In this document: piece after piece, positions 1 to 10,769 of the stretch
Layout of the letters: each line of letters begins with the position of its first letter
How positions within the stretch are numbered: the stretch's first letter is position 1
Assembly (NCBI RefSeq): GCF_043290135.1
Contig: NC_134701.1
Location: forward strand, 98,262,202-98,326,201
From: Rhipicephalus microplus
Taxonomy: Eukaryota > Arthropoda > Arachnida > Ixodida > Ixodidae
Reading direction: 5' to 3'
Length of the DNA: 64,000 nucleotides
Position numbers and translations under genes: made by a program
Notes under the pieces: model-generated
The model's database searches: none
What the model was told of the DNA's origin: nothing
What the model saw: the letters and a program-made list of their open reading frames with translations, nothing else

Positions 1-94
1 ACGTATTCTAATTAAAGCTCGTAATGTATTTTCCCAACCTACATTTTTTTCGTTGCACTACACATTTATTCATTCTCATTTTAGTCAATGTATC

Positions 95-481
95 ACGTCC
101 TGGGGCAATACTTACGGTAGTCATCTTGTTGGTCTTCAAACTATGTAAAATCAATCAATTAGAATGCTTACCCATAGTCACTATCGCAGTAATGCTATAG
201 CACTCCTACATGCCAACAATATCCTAACGGTCAGTGACACTTGCTAAGTGAAACTAGGAATAATACTGTACAAGCAAATCAACAATCAGCTTTCTGTGTT
301 CATTATCCCTCCATCTTGTCTAGTGAATACTAACTTGACTAAGTTTGCTCACAATCGCAATTTCACTTTACCAAAGGTGCACACTAACTATGACAAACAA
401 ACAACTTACTTCAATGGAATCCATTTGTTGAATACTATACCTCGGCCAATCAAAGCATCGCAATCCATTGGCAAATTCTGA
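95..481 (+). pseudogene. C-terminal remnant of a CR1/Jockey-type LINE reverse transcriptase
   Basis: The frame reading W-G-N-T-Y-G near position 101 and then L-x-x-L-Q matches the stretch after the catalytic palm of CR1/Jockey-type LINE polymerases. It continues through two in-frame stop codons into NYDKQTTYFNGIHLLNTIP, the usual C-terminal block of this group (consensus like NYGKQ...F.G...WN.LP). The frame ends with TGA/TAA-type stops at about 481. Only the last ~130 residues survive. The 5' part lies outside the window or is lost, and the palm and endonuclease are absent. The family level is inferred from motif spacing, so an assignment to Jockey rather than CR1 is not secure. Confidence 0.7.
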
Positions 482-1579
482 AGACTTTCCTCTCATCTCT
501 TTCATGATTCAAGTAGTTTTCGGCACTTCTGTTACTCTCCTTCCTATTCAAACCAATTCACCACATATGTAAAAGCATCGCATCATCATCGTTCATTGCT
601 GAAATTAGACGTCACATTTTTCTTCGTCCATTGTGTATTTTTCATTGCATTTCACACTCCATAAATCTGAAAACTGTCTAGGAGTGCTTAATTACCTTTA
701 ATTTTCTATGTTGTCTGATTTCGGAGTTTTGTACAACATATAAGTGCTGAAATAATTTTATTTTGTATGGTGTGTGCTTCTGGCTTTTGTCTTCTTTTTT
801 CTGCTTTCTCCAGTTTATACTGGCCCTTTTCACGCTTGCGATGTATTTTTTCGCTTATTTTCTGTACTGCTGTATTGCTACATTAATTTATTTTTCTAAT
901 CATTGGCCTGATTCTGTCTCCAACTATGGAACGTCATTCCATAGAAAAACAATTTGTAACGCTCTTTTGACGAACTAAAACCATTTCTGTGTTCGGAATA
1001 AACAATTCATTACAATTACTATACAGGCAAGTTCCTCCAAATACCACAGAATAATCTTTCTAAACACCTACAATAGGAAGAAGACATAAAAACAACCTGA
1101 TGTAGCTAAATAGCTGGTTGCTATAAATCAACACTTGCACGAATGGAAACAAATTATCAGTTTGTGTTTATTGAAAGTCGCTGTAGGTGTTATATTGAAT
1201 CACTAGGTGCAGCATAAAAACCTTAATAAACTCAGTGATTAGGCTACATTACCTCCCAATTAGAACGCTTTATTACAGGCATCCAGAGTTTTCACATCTT
1301 TCAATTCGCAACGCAGATTCAGCCGTGACAGCTGCGCGCAAGGGATGCACGTTTGATTCGCTTATCTGAGTGTTGTGATTATAGCGAGTTTTAGTATAGC
1401 TGGCAACAGCAAACACGAGGATTCAGTGTTTGCGTTGCGTGCTGCAAGCTAAGCATATGCAGAAAAGAACGAAACCTGAGCTCTTACGTACGAACACTAT
1501 TAACTGAATACAGCGCTCAACGCTAACGCACGCAAGAGATCCCGTACGTAGGACAAGATGGCGGTGCCCTGATACATAG
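482..1579. other. AT-rich stretch, no gene seen
   Basis: Probably begins with the 3' untranslated part of the LINE remnant to the left. I see no splice-bounded exon, repeat family or RNA gene in the rest. Confidence 0.5.
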
Positions 1580-1811
1580 ACATGTGGTGTGTAACGTCCC
1601 AAAACTACCATATGATTATGAGAGATGCCGTAGTGGAGGGCTCCGGAAATTTCGATCACTTGGGGTTCTTTAACGTGCACCCAAATCTCAGTGAGTACAT
1701 GGCCCCAACATTTTCGCCTCCATCAAAAATGCCAACACCGATGCCAGTATTTGATCTCACGAGCTGTGGTTCAGCAGCCAAGTATCATAGCCACAACACC
1801 ACAGCGGCGGG
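1580..1811 (-). repeat. Ruka-like tRNA-derived SINE, copy 1 (diverged)
   Basis: Same body as the copies at 28647 and 32515: TGTAACGTCCCAAAACTACC at the left and CACAGCGGCGGG at the right. The element reads on the minus strand, with a tRNA-like head at the right and the tail at the left. The head is mutated here, with no clean B box, and no convincing target-site duplication is visible. This is an old copy. Confidence 0.8.
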
Positions 1812-3529
1812 TAATTGCAGTGCCTGTTAAAGCGAGAGCAATCCACTTCGAATCTTCAGAGTCATCAGCCTGCATTGTTCAACTCCTCCATTCCCAAGTA
1901 AATTTGATTTAGATTTGAGCGATGACGCTTCGCCAGCTATGTACTGCCCACAAAAGAGTTACTTTTCGTAGACACTCAGTTGAGTTGGGGGGAGGAAGGC
2001 TTAGTAAAACTTGTCTTTAAGGTTGGCCCATGATTTAGGTAGCAGCACAGAGATGGTGACGGTGTACTCATTCGCTTTGTTTCCACGATAAGACCAGTGC
2101 GGCTACCATTCAAGCTGAGCCAGATAATATGGGTATTGAGGAATACTCGATTACGCCATATGTCGAATGAGAACGATGTGTTTTGGGCCGTCACACGCAT
2201 TATTGATCCAAACGTGGAACGAAGACGCCGAAACGGTGACTTCCCGTCAACTAAATTTAGTGGCGCACTTGAGGTTATTAAAGTGCGTACAGTGTTTTTG
2301 CAACTATAGATAAAGACTGCGCCATTTGTACTTGCGTTTGCATTAGCGGGAATACATTTCGCTGTACTTTAAGCGCACTAGTGAGCGTGCAACGCGTTCT
2401 GTTTTAGTGGTAGAGTGGAAACACACGCTAACGCTAACGTAAGCGTTTTTCGATATGACTCTCTAATCTGTCGGTTATTCTCCTTTTATGCGTCTATCTG
2501 TAGCATTCAGCTCTTTTCTTGCGTTTGCCTGCTCTTTTCCAATTTCTCGCTGATATTTTCCTAAGCCATTCTCTTCATTTCTTGTGATTTGTTTTTCTGC
2601 TCCACAATCTCCTTTTAAGCGTTTTTCTACCGCTTTACTGCTTCCAAGGTGACGCACCTAAATACTTGCACGAGCGAGTCGTCTGTTGACCTGCGTCTCT
2701 CTCCCGACGCCAGCGTAGCTCTCACCGATCGACCCACCGTCCGCGATCTCCTGACGCAGTGTAGCTCTCGCAGAGCGTTGCTTCGTCTTCGGACTCCTTG
2801 GACCGTGCCTCTCGTCTTTCCTATCCCTTCTCTCCTCTTTCGAAACTTGTGTGCCGCGAGTGCTTCGCCGTCTTTCTGTTTGTTCTACTCTTTAAAAGAC
2901 GATTGTCTTGCTTGGGGACCTTTAACGCAAAAATTTTGGTCTGTCTGTCTGTCTGTCTTTCTGCCTATCTGTTTGTCGGTGGACTTGTCTGTTTGTCCCC
3001 TGCTACAATACCGAAAACGGTCAAAATCCAACCCCATCCGCAGTGCCCACCAATAATGCTTAAGTTTCAGGGTTCATACTTGCACGATTATCGATTAAAA
3101 AGCAAGTATTGTACATATCTGAGGCACAATGACAACACGTCAATGTACTGTACGTATCTCTTTATACTAGAAAAGGCATACATAAGTAATTCTAAGGACC
3201 ATACCGTTTATCACGCTGTGCTGACAATGCAACGCTTCCACGAAAATGCAAGTGTTTCCGACGCTTTGCTAAAACGACACGGTGATGACACCTACCAATC
3301 GCCTTGCGTTCTACACCTTATCGCCTCCGAGATGGGTGCGCACGCCATGCGCTACGTTTTCTAAGATAGCGCTTATGTCCCATGTGTGACGTGCCTCAAT
3401 GCGCTCGTTCTGCACAGCTGCGCGCGTCGATGCACTCTAACGCAGCGCCTACCGAATACCATTCACCGATTTTCTTACGCAGAACTATCAAATTCACGCT
3501 TTGTTCACTCTCTCCAGACGCAAGACGAT
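1812..3529. other. No recognisable gene; short CTGT microsatellite
   Basis: Open frames exist at 2649-3364 but are low-complexity, C/T-rich and have no motif. A (CTGT)n-type simple repeat lies at about 2940-2998. The block from about 3230 to 3525 looks like a dispersed repeat in composition, but I cannot name it. Confidence 0.4.
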
Positions 3530-3600
3530 TGTCACACTTACGTGACGGTTTTGGCCCGTAAGCACGGAGACGAGGTGACTTGAAAAGAAATAAACTTTAT
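3530..3600 (-). repeat. LTR end related to the Ty3/gypsy element at 9.66 kb
   Basis: Starting with TGTCACA, about 66 bases here match the LTR edge at 9658 with roughly eight differences; both then run into AAAAGAAATAAAC/AAATGAAC. On the minus strand this is the 3' edge of an LTR ending TGTGACA. It may be the left LTR of the decayed minus-strand Ty3/gypsy element whose other LTR is at 9658, with its 3' interior replaced by the composite repeat, or it may be an independent solo LTR piece. Confidence 0.55.
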
Positions 3601-3754
3601 TTGAGCGAACTTGTGCACTTAAAAGAATTGGCAGATACCACGTACAGTGGGAATGGATGATATGCGAAGCACTAATGAGGAAGGTTTATATGTGAGTTTA
3701 TTATCAGAACAACGTTACGAGGCGGAGGTAAGTTATGCCTTATAAAACTTTAAT

Positions 3755-5698
3755 TTCATATTTACTATGTTTGAACGTGTCATTTACCTTCATCATCTGT
3801 TCACGCCACCTGATACGAAATTTGAGATTTGTGGAGCAAGCGAAACGGCAGCGAGCGTGCTATGAGTGTAGCATGTAGTCCTGTTTTACATGACACGCAT
3901 ACCATTTTTATCATATTCGGACGTGTCTTTTAACTTCGCCGCCTATTGACGTCATGCAATACCAATTTAGTATATGTGAAACTAGAGAAACGACCGCGAG
4001 CGCATCAAGAGCGTGGTATGTGGTCGTGTTGTTACATAATACGCATCTTATACTTATCATGTTTCACCAGTCACATACCTTCGTCATCCATTCACGCCCT
4101 GTAATACCAAACCTGGAATATGTGAAGCTAGTGAAACGGTAGACACCATCATGAAGAGCCCAATATACTGCGACGTAACGTTGACGAGCGCACGCTTGGC
4201 GCAGCGCCGCTACGCTAGCAAAACGCGAACACTCTATAGTCTGACGCCAGACGCGACCAGCATTTGTCGGAGCAGCCCGGCGGCAACCGGTGTGAAATGC
4301 GATTTGCTGCATTTCGCACCAACCATGTTACCAAAGGTGCAACGCGTCTGCCTAGCTTCGCGACGAAGGGACTCCGGGCGTGCTCAAACGCGCATGCTCT
4401 ATACGCTGTGAGAAACCCATGTGAGAAATGACGAGCTCAGACTTCCAGGTTACGTGGGCGTTCACAGCAATACCCGATGCACGGTAATGGCGTGTGCATC
4501 TTTCCAGTGTACAGACACCAGGCATCCACGAAATGCTTCGAAAGCGTCATCCCACATACAATCTGATGTTCCTTTCGCAGTTATCGACACAAGTAACCTC
4601 TGCGACGCTAACTTTGAATATGTAGCAGTTGCTATTAATCTAAGGAACACAACCGCGACTGTTGCAAGCATATATTTTCGGTCAAAGCAACGCAGTGCGG
4701 CGCGTGCCTGGGAGTATAAGCCAGGCAGATCGGCGCCTGGCGTGGAATCGCCGGCATGACGCGACGAAATGAACGGTGGAGCAGACGCGCACCGGGTTAC
4801 GTCTAAGTGCATTGGTGCCTTGAGTGTGGCATGTAGCCATGCTCTTACATGACACGCATCTCATAATTGTTTTGTTTGCACCACTCACATACCTTCGTCA
4901 TCCATTCACGTGACGTAATACCAAATTTGACGTAAACAGCCCGTGCGCATCATGAGTGCGGCATGTAGTCATGTTGTAACATGACACGCATGTCATGATT
5001 GTCATGTTTGAACATGTCATTTACATATGTCTCCGTTCGCGTCACGTAATACTGAATTTGGTACATGTGAAGCTAGCCAGACGGCTGTGAGCGCATCATG
5101 GGCGTATCATGTAGTCATGTTGTTACGATAAGCATCACACGATTATCATGCTTGCACCAGTCACTTCCCTTTGTCGTCCATTCACGTCCCTTAATACCAA
5201 ATTTGGTGTATGTGAAGCTGGCGAAATGGCTGCGAAAGGATCATGAGTGCGGCTAGTAGTCATGCTGTTACATGACACACATCTCATGATTATCATGTTT
5301 GCACCAGTCACATACCTTCGTCATCTATTCGCATAACGTAACGTCGAAGTTGGTATATGTAAAGCTAGCGAGACGGCTGCGAGCGCATCATGAGCGTGGC
5401 GTGTATTCATGACTCATGACTTACATGACATGCGTGTCGTAATTTCCACGTTAGGGCCTTTTGCTTGTGTTCGCCATGTAATCATATCATACCATACCAG
5501 TTTGGCAACATGTGTGAAGGAGACCACCGCAAGAGCAGCAAGACAACGAAATGTAAATCATGACATTCATTACACGAATTTCATGATTTTCATGTTACGA
5601 CTAGTCAAATATGTTCCTGCTACAGTCATGTTATGTCATACCAAGTTCGGTATCGATACTATTATTCAAACGGCCAGGAGAGCTAAAAGTTGTAGGCG
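3755..5698 (+). repeat. Composite tandem-repeat element, copy 1
   Basis: Units of about 146 bp built around TACATGACACGCATCTCATG, CACGTAATACCAAATTTGGT and GCGAGCGCATCATGAG recur with starts near 4946, 5093, 5238 and 5385, and in poorer form between 3755 and 4150. Between the two blocks is a non-tandem core (about 4150-4810) that is shared with the copy at 39.15 kb. The right end, GGAGAGCTAAAAGT-GTAGGCGGCTA followed by (GATA)n, is shared with the copy at 47.66 kb. The fixed order units-core-units-(GATA)n, seen at separate sites, indicates a dispersed element rather than a local satellite array. A simple-repeat tail resembles retroposon 3' ends. No coding capacity is seen. Confidence 0.8.
4411..4681 (+). 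pseudogene. Exact 271-bp internal LINE endonuclease segment inside the repeat core
   Basis: This block is identical, by eye at every base, to 14188-14458 within the endonuclease domain of the I-type LINE at 12.6-18.0 kb. It starts at AGAAACCCATGTG and stops at TATATTTTCGG. Both ends are internal to the LINE: no 3' tail and no target-site duplication is seen. Comparison with the empty core at 39.39 kb (CATGCACGCGTCAAAGCAAC) shows that it sits at a single point in the core. The mechanism is not LINE-tail retrotransposition; a captured filler segment, gene conversion or an assembly chimera are the alternatives. Confidence 0.9.
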
Positions 5699-5718
5699 GC
5701 TAGATAGATAGATAGATG

Positions 5719-5787
<69 letters not shown>

Positions 5788-5796
5788 TTAGATAGA

Positions 5797-5828
<32 letters not shown>

Positions 5829-5830
5829 AA
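5699..5830 (+). repeat. (GATA)n microsatellite tail of composite repeat
   Basis: A nearly pure GATA array, with one GATG and one GTTA interruption, ends in GACAGACAGACAG. It directly follows the terminal sequence of the composite element, as it does at 47684. Confidence 0.95.
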
Positions 5831-5958
5831 CCTTTCACTGCAAAGTACGCATCCTCAAACTCACTTTTTAAAGAAAAAAAATAAATCTAGTTTTTGGTTA
5901 ATTAAGTATTATAGCTTGGCGGCGCTAGCCACCACTCGATCTAAAGGGTGAAGCCATA
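5831..5958. other. Short unassigned spacer before the truncated Ty3/gypsy element
   Basis: Nothing recognisable. It ends at a (TCCA)n simple repeat (5959-5982), which forms the truncation edge of the Ty3/gypsy element to the right. Confidence 0.4.
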
Positions 5959-5984
5959 TCCATCCATCCATCCATCCATCCTCT

Positions 5985-8036
5985 TGAGAGGCAGTTTGCG
6001 TCTGAAAGTTTTCTTCCCGACTTGGACACCACTGTTACGTCCAACTCCCGTGACCATAAGCTCCAACGAGCTAAGCGGCCAGACGGGTCCTTCAGGTAAG
6101 CGAGCCAGCACAAGGCATAGTGGTTGATGACTACTTTGAATGACATGCCGTACAAATACGGTCGAAACTTTTTGACAGCCCAGATGACAGCCAGACACTC
6201 TTTTTCGGTTGTCGAGTAGTTGCATTCAGCCTTCGAAAGAGACCTGCTAGCGTACGCGATGACCTGTTCCTGCCCGTCCTTTGTTTAGGCCAATACAGCG
6301 CCAAGCCCTAAGCCACTTGCGTCTGTGTGAACATCGGTGTCGGCATCCTCATCGAAATGACCAAGTAGTGGCGGCGACTGTAGCCGTCGCTGAAGTTCCC
6401 GGAAGGAGTCTTCTTATGGCTTCCTCCACTAACACTTTACGTTGGATTTTGTGAGGCGAGTAAGAGGCTTGGCGATTTGTCAGAAGTTCCGGACGAAACG
6501 CCTTTATTATACGCAAAGTTCCAGAAACCTCTGCATCGCCTTCTTGTCAGCTGGTGGTGGAAAGTTTCCGATGGCGGCTGTTTTCAGGGGGTCAGGGCAT
6601 ATGCCATCAACATTAACCACATGGCATAAAAACAGAAGTTCTTCGTAGGCGAAGCGGCACTTCCCTGACAAGACTCGACGACTTGATTGCCTCGAGTACT
6701 GCCTGCAGCCTTTGGAGGTGTTATTCGAAGTTTGCAGCAAAAACAACGACGTCGTCGAGATAAACGAGGCAGGTTTGCCACTTGAGTTCTGCCAAAACTG
6801 TGTCGATAACCCGTTGAAATGTGGCGGGCGCAGAACAAATTCCAAATGACATGACTTGAAATTCAAATGGGCCATCCGGTGTAGAGAATGCGGTCCCGGT
6901 CTTTTCCATCGACTTGAATATGCCAATATCCGCGCTTCAAGTCCAACGAGGAAAAGTACTTGGCACTGCAGAGTCGATCAAGAGCGTCATCAATTCTCGG
7001 TAGTGGGTAGACATCTTTTCTCGTGATGCTGTTGCATCGGCGGTAATTGACGCAAAACCTCAAAGTACCATCTTTTTTCTTCACGAGTACGACGGGCGAA
7101 GAACACGGGCTATTTGATGGCTTATTGATGTTTTCGCGAAGCATTTCTTCGCCATGTGTTTTGATTGCATCACGCTCTCGAGGTGAAACGCGATATGGGC
7201 TCCAGCAGATGGGTCGGACTGATTCGTCGGTGATTATACGGTGCTTCGCAATCGGCGTGTGTCCGATTTTCGATGTCTTTGAGAAACATTCTGCACAACC
7301 CAGAAGAGGGCTGTGTAACTTTTCTTGCTTGTGCTCTGGAAGGGCAGGATTGACGTCAAAGGTCGGGTCATCTTTCATCAGCGATGATACGTCGGCGGAT
7401 GATTGTGACAGCGTACATGCGCTTCCTACTTCGTCAATAGGATCTACTAATGCGATCGTCGTGCCTTTATTCAAGTGCTTTTGCTCGGAACTGAAGTTCA
7501 TTACGAGAATAGTCTGCTCGGCTTCGATGTAATTGAACCGTGCTACGTGCGACACATATTTGTCGATCGAAAAGCAACTGCGCATTCGTTTCGACGATGA
7601 CGACTCCGGCTGATTTTTCTTCCGTTTGGACGGATGCGAAGACGCTTGTACGAGGTGGGATTGTCACTTCATCATCAAGGATTGCGAGGGGGGCACTTTT
7701 TGTAGCCGGTGCGTTCCAGTGACGACTGGTAGGCGTAAAAGATCCCATTTTGAGGACGATCAATGCACCATTGTCGGTCAGGAAATCCATTCGAAGGATA
7801 ACGTCACCTGAGCACTGTTGCAGAACGACAAAGTTCACTGGGTACGCAATATTGTGAAAAATTACTCGTGCGGCGCAACGTCCGATTGGCGCTACAAGAT
7901 GCCCTCCTGCCGTGTGAATCTGTGGTCCGTCCCACGTAGTTCTGACTTTCCTGAGATGCGCTGCAAACGGTCTGCTCATCACTGAGTAATTGGCGCTAGT
8001 GTCAACGAGCGCGGTTACTTGACGTCCGTTGATCAT
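5985..8036 (-). pseudogene. Ty3/gypsy pol: protease, reverse transcriptase, part of RNase H (broken)
   Basis: Read from right to left: a retropepsin-like region beginning at 8036 has VDTSANYSVM near residue 11, with DTS instead of the common DTG, and the later ILRMDFL flap-side motif. The reverse transcriptase follows (7585-6510) with VKKKDGTLRFCVNYRR, YPLPRIDDALDRL, FSSLDLKRGYWHI, FGICSAPATFQRVID and the catalytic VYLDDVVVF intact. The RNase H end (6220-5985) has DPSGRLARW and [14 protein letters not shown], but its usual DH pair reads NH. At least four frame changes or stops separate these blocks, so no product of useful length can be made. The integrase, any third frame and the 3' LTR are missing, because the element stops in a (TGGA)n tract at 5982. 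In an intact element these enzymes copy the RNA into DNA in a cytoplasmic particle. Confidence 0.9.
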
Positions 8037-8293
8037 GAGCTGTGAGTCGGCGCTTGGCGTACCGCTTCGAGGTCGAGTAGTGGTCGATTGTGCGGTGTGT
8101 CACTTGGACTAGTCACAGCTGCGTCGAGTGCAAGTTTCTAACTTGGGCGTTGTCGCAATGTTAAGACGTAGTGACCCAGCGTCAGATCGTCGCTTCACGC
8201 CGTCGGGTTGTCACACCGCGGCAACGGTTCGTGGCGTTGGAGGGTCTTGCTTGGTTCGCTGAGAAGCGGCGTCACCTCTGTACGTCGCTGTCG

Positions 8294-9458
8294 TTAGTTT
8301 CCCTGACGAGGGCTTGAAGATCGCCCTCCTGTTCTGTACAAACGCGCGAAGTGTGACGACTGGGTGCGGCGTGATTGCGGTGAAGGCAACATAGGGCGGG
8401 ACTGCGCTTGTCCTTCCATTTCCCTCAGATATGCCTCGATTTCATGCAGCCGCTGGCCTGGAAGGGGGTGGGCGGCGTTGACGCTGAAACCCCGTAGGCC
8501 CATTTGGCGGTAAGGGCATGTTAGGAGTAAGTGGCCGGGTTCGCCACTGTGGAAGCATAAGGAACGTCAGTTTGGTATCTGTCAAAGGTCAGCCTTCTTC
8601 GAAGTGGCTTTTTGATAAGCCATATGTCGGCTTTGCAGCGGCGGTCGTGGTAACAGTGTGTAGGGCTGGGTCGGCGGTGACAGTGTGCACGTATGCGTGC
8701 GCGTGACCAGAGGCATCTGGCTACGAATGGCATCGGCATAAGTCATCACTGCTGGCTGTGGCACTGGTTGCAGGACCGTCTGGGTAGGAAATGCTGTTCC
8801 GAGCGCCTGATGCAGCTCGTCGCGAATGACGCTTGTCGGAGGTGTGACGTGTTGGCTAACCGCAGGGAGCAATTCCTGAAATTCTTCGTGGATTATGTTC
8901 CGTATGGTAGCGCAAAGACTATGAGCGTTTAGTGCATCAAAGCCAACGTTGCTCAAGGAAACAGCTGGCAAGCTGCGGTTGTATTGCCTGGCTCGCAGGT
9001 CAAGTGTTTTTTTCAATCGTTGCCGTCCCTGTCACAAATTCTGCAACTGTCTTCGACGGGTTGCGGATGAGGCCGACGAACGGCTCGCATCAGGTACGGG
9101 AGTTTCTTTTCCTCAGACATATCGTCGTGTACGTGTCGAAAAATTTTCTGCATTTCCTCGACAAACACAGTTACAGGCTCACTAGGGTGCTGCTGACGGG
9201 TCTGGAGCATGGCTTCAGCCGGTTCCTTTCGGTAGGCATGTGGGATTATCGTCCTTTAAAAATGTCCCAACTCGTCAGGGAAGCCTCCTGGTTTCCCTGA
9301 CGGTGCGCAGCTTGTCTTTTTCCGACCAATTGTTATACGATGCGACTCTCGAACCTGTCCTGCCATTCTCGCAAGTTCTCGCAGGCGGAGCTATGAAACT
9401 TCAGTGGTTCCTTCAGTTGTTGGAACGTGAACGTAGCGGGAGCAGTGGCGTTTGTCAT
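8294..9458 (-). pseudogene. Ty3/gypsy gag (broken; zinc knuckle has lost a cysteine)
   Basis: The likely start is the ATG at 9456-9458 (MTNATAPATFTFQQLKEP), and the gag-like KEPLKFHS...W block is followed, after frame changes, by TRQQHPSEPVTVFVEEMQK and DDMSEEKKLPYLMRAV (9210-9080), typical of the capsid region of tick Ty3/gypsy elements. A linker rich in Pro and Thr follows (9016-8582). The nucleocapsid zinc knuckle at 8557-8516 reads CFHSGEPGHLLLTC: the pattern C-x2-C-x4-H-x4-C has Ser in place of the second Cys, so zinc binding should fail. The rest runs to about 8294. Gag forms the particle that holds the element RNA. It lies directly 3' of the LTR at 9658, as expected for the 5' end of a minus-strand element. 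Confidence 0.85.
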
Positions 9459-9657
9459 CGTTGTTGAAAGATGGGTTGCCACGTGTCGTTCAGGGTCTCG
9501 CAACCATCCGTACTCTGGAAGCAGTCCCAGGCACCTTCGACTGGTTAGGATTTTTCCCGAGTTCTCTACCTTCACTGCTTCGGTGCGGTCGTGTTTACGT
9601 AAGAGGCTAGCTTCACGGCTTGAAGAGGGTGTTCCAACCACAAGCACCTCCACCAAA

Positions 9658-9740
9658 TGTCACACTGACGTAGCGGTCTTGGCCCGTAAGCACAGAGACG
9701 AGGCGACTTGAAAAGAAATGAACTTATGAACTTTGTTTGA
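9658..9740 (-). repeat. Edge of 5' LTR of the minus-strand Ty3/gypsy element
   Basis: On the minus strand the LTR ends TGTGACA at 9658, directly followed by TTTGGTGGAGGTGC, the expected place of the primer-binding site, and then gag. The outer (right) edge of the LTR is not defined; similarity to the 3530 copy fades after about 70 bases. Confidence 0.6.
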
Positions 9741-10627
9741 TCGAAATAATTGCGTGAAAAAACTGTCGGTGGCCTCGTAACGGCCTGCTCGGTTCAGCGT
9801 CGGCGAAAGGATTACCCATGCTCTCTTCGCCGGTACGCATTATTATCACGTGGTCCATTTGCTTATCAAAGGCATCCCCAGCGCGCGAGTGACGGAACGA
9901 CGTGCTACCGACGCCACACTGTAGAGAAGCTGAGGACAGTGCTGCGTGACGAAGTGGGCACCAACATAAATGCACGTCGCCCTATTGTCTTTTGACGCCA
10001 TTTGCAGTGAAACATGCACATACGGGGCCAAGTTTTTTTAATCTCCTTTACCCCATCTACTACAAAAAGCTTAGCCGTGTCACCGAATTCGGCAGACCGA
10101 AATGGCTTTGTTTATTTTTTTTCTTTAAGAATCACTTACGCATTAGTCCTTCGGTGACGATGTATTTACATGCATTCAAACGCCAGCGTTAGAGACGCAC
10201 AGCCTCCTCCGCAGCTTCGGTCTATCAAAGGTGGGACGTGCGTGACGGAGACGCGAAAGATTAGACGGCGATACCATATGGTACCCCAGGCTGTTTCGCG
10301 TTTCAAAACTTTACATAATCATCGTTCGCTTCTTGTAGCAGACTCTGAACGCGGCCGCTCCTCATCGAATGCGAAAATTGATAATCGGCATAGACTGTGT
10401 GCCACATCAACACTAGGCATACAAGAACACTTCATCACACGACCATAAGACGCCATGATAACGCCACAGATTACCGAAGCTTAGAGCATCGTTATGACGT
10501 CACATGACATTTCGTCACGCGATGGGATCGTCGGTTGGTACGTCCGACGAACATCGACTATCATGTCGGCATTGCAACACCACCTAAGGAGCGAATGGAC
10601 AGAAAAGAAGACGACCACTCTGGGGTC
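9741..10627. other. Unassigned; may hold the rest of the LTR
   Basis: No gene, RNA or named repeat is seen. The right end is the 3' flank of the CYTH gene on the minus strand. Confidence 0.4.
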
Positions 10628-10633
10628 TTTATT
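10628..10633 (-). promoter_or_regulatory. AATAAA polyadenylation signal overlapping the stop codon
   Basis: The minus strand reads CAATAAAGACC, so the TAA stop of the CYTH gene lies inside a consensus AATAAA. If it is used, the 3' untranslated region would be only some 10-30 bases. Confidence 0.5.
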
Positions 10634-10769
10634 GCCACAGTGGTTGGTGAGGCAGCATGTCGATGTACGAGCCCGAGATGAGGTCATCTTCACCTATACT
10701 AAGTTCCTTGCAGAGCCTTTCGGCTATGGCCTGGCCATCTGCGGTCGTCTGCGTCTCTTCGAGCACAAC
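10629..10769 (-). CDS. CYTH-domain protein, last coding exon
   Basis: This exon encodes 46 residues and a stop, from VVLEETQTTADGQAIAERL to ISGSYIDMLPHQPLWQ. It starts right after a splice acceptor (CGCTCACTCGTAG) in phase 0. In CyaB-like CYTH proteins the ELEVVL strand is followed by a helix with G-x-A-I-A-E-x-L and then DLI-x-x-(A/S)-Y-x-D-L/M-L at the C terminus; this exon supplies exactly those blocks. It joins in frame to the exon at 30695-30820, which ends FVELE. CYTH proteins are triphosphate tunnel metalloenzymes; class IV adenylyl cyclase and thiamine triphosphatase are the characterised members. The exact substrate of this arthropod protein is not known to me. The frame is intact and codons look selected, so it is probably a functional gene rather than a pseudogene. 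The intron upstream is 19,925 bp and full of mobile elements. Confidence 0.88.
   Translation of the reverse strand, partial: VVLEETQTTADGQAIAERLCKELSIGEDDLISGSYIDMLPHQPLWQ

Noticed and set aside
2649..3364. Overlapping open frames of 135 and 188 codons
   Set aside because: C/T-rich low-complexity sequence with a CTGT microsatellite; no motif, signal or splice structure.
4411..4759. Independent protein-coding frame
   Set aside because: It is the duplicated LINE endonuclease segment running into repeat core sequence.
3755..5698. CRISPR-like array of repeats and spacers
   Set aside because: Units are directly tandem and diverged along their whole length, with no constant repeat and variable spacer; the genome is an animal's.
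3755..5830. Composite repeat as a Helitron
   Set aside because: No CTRR end with hairpin was found; a (GATA)n tail points elsewhere.
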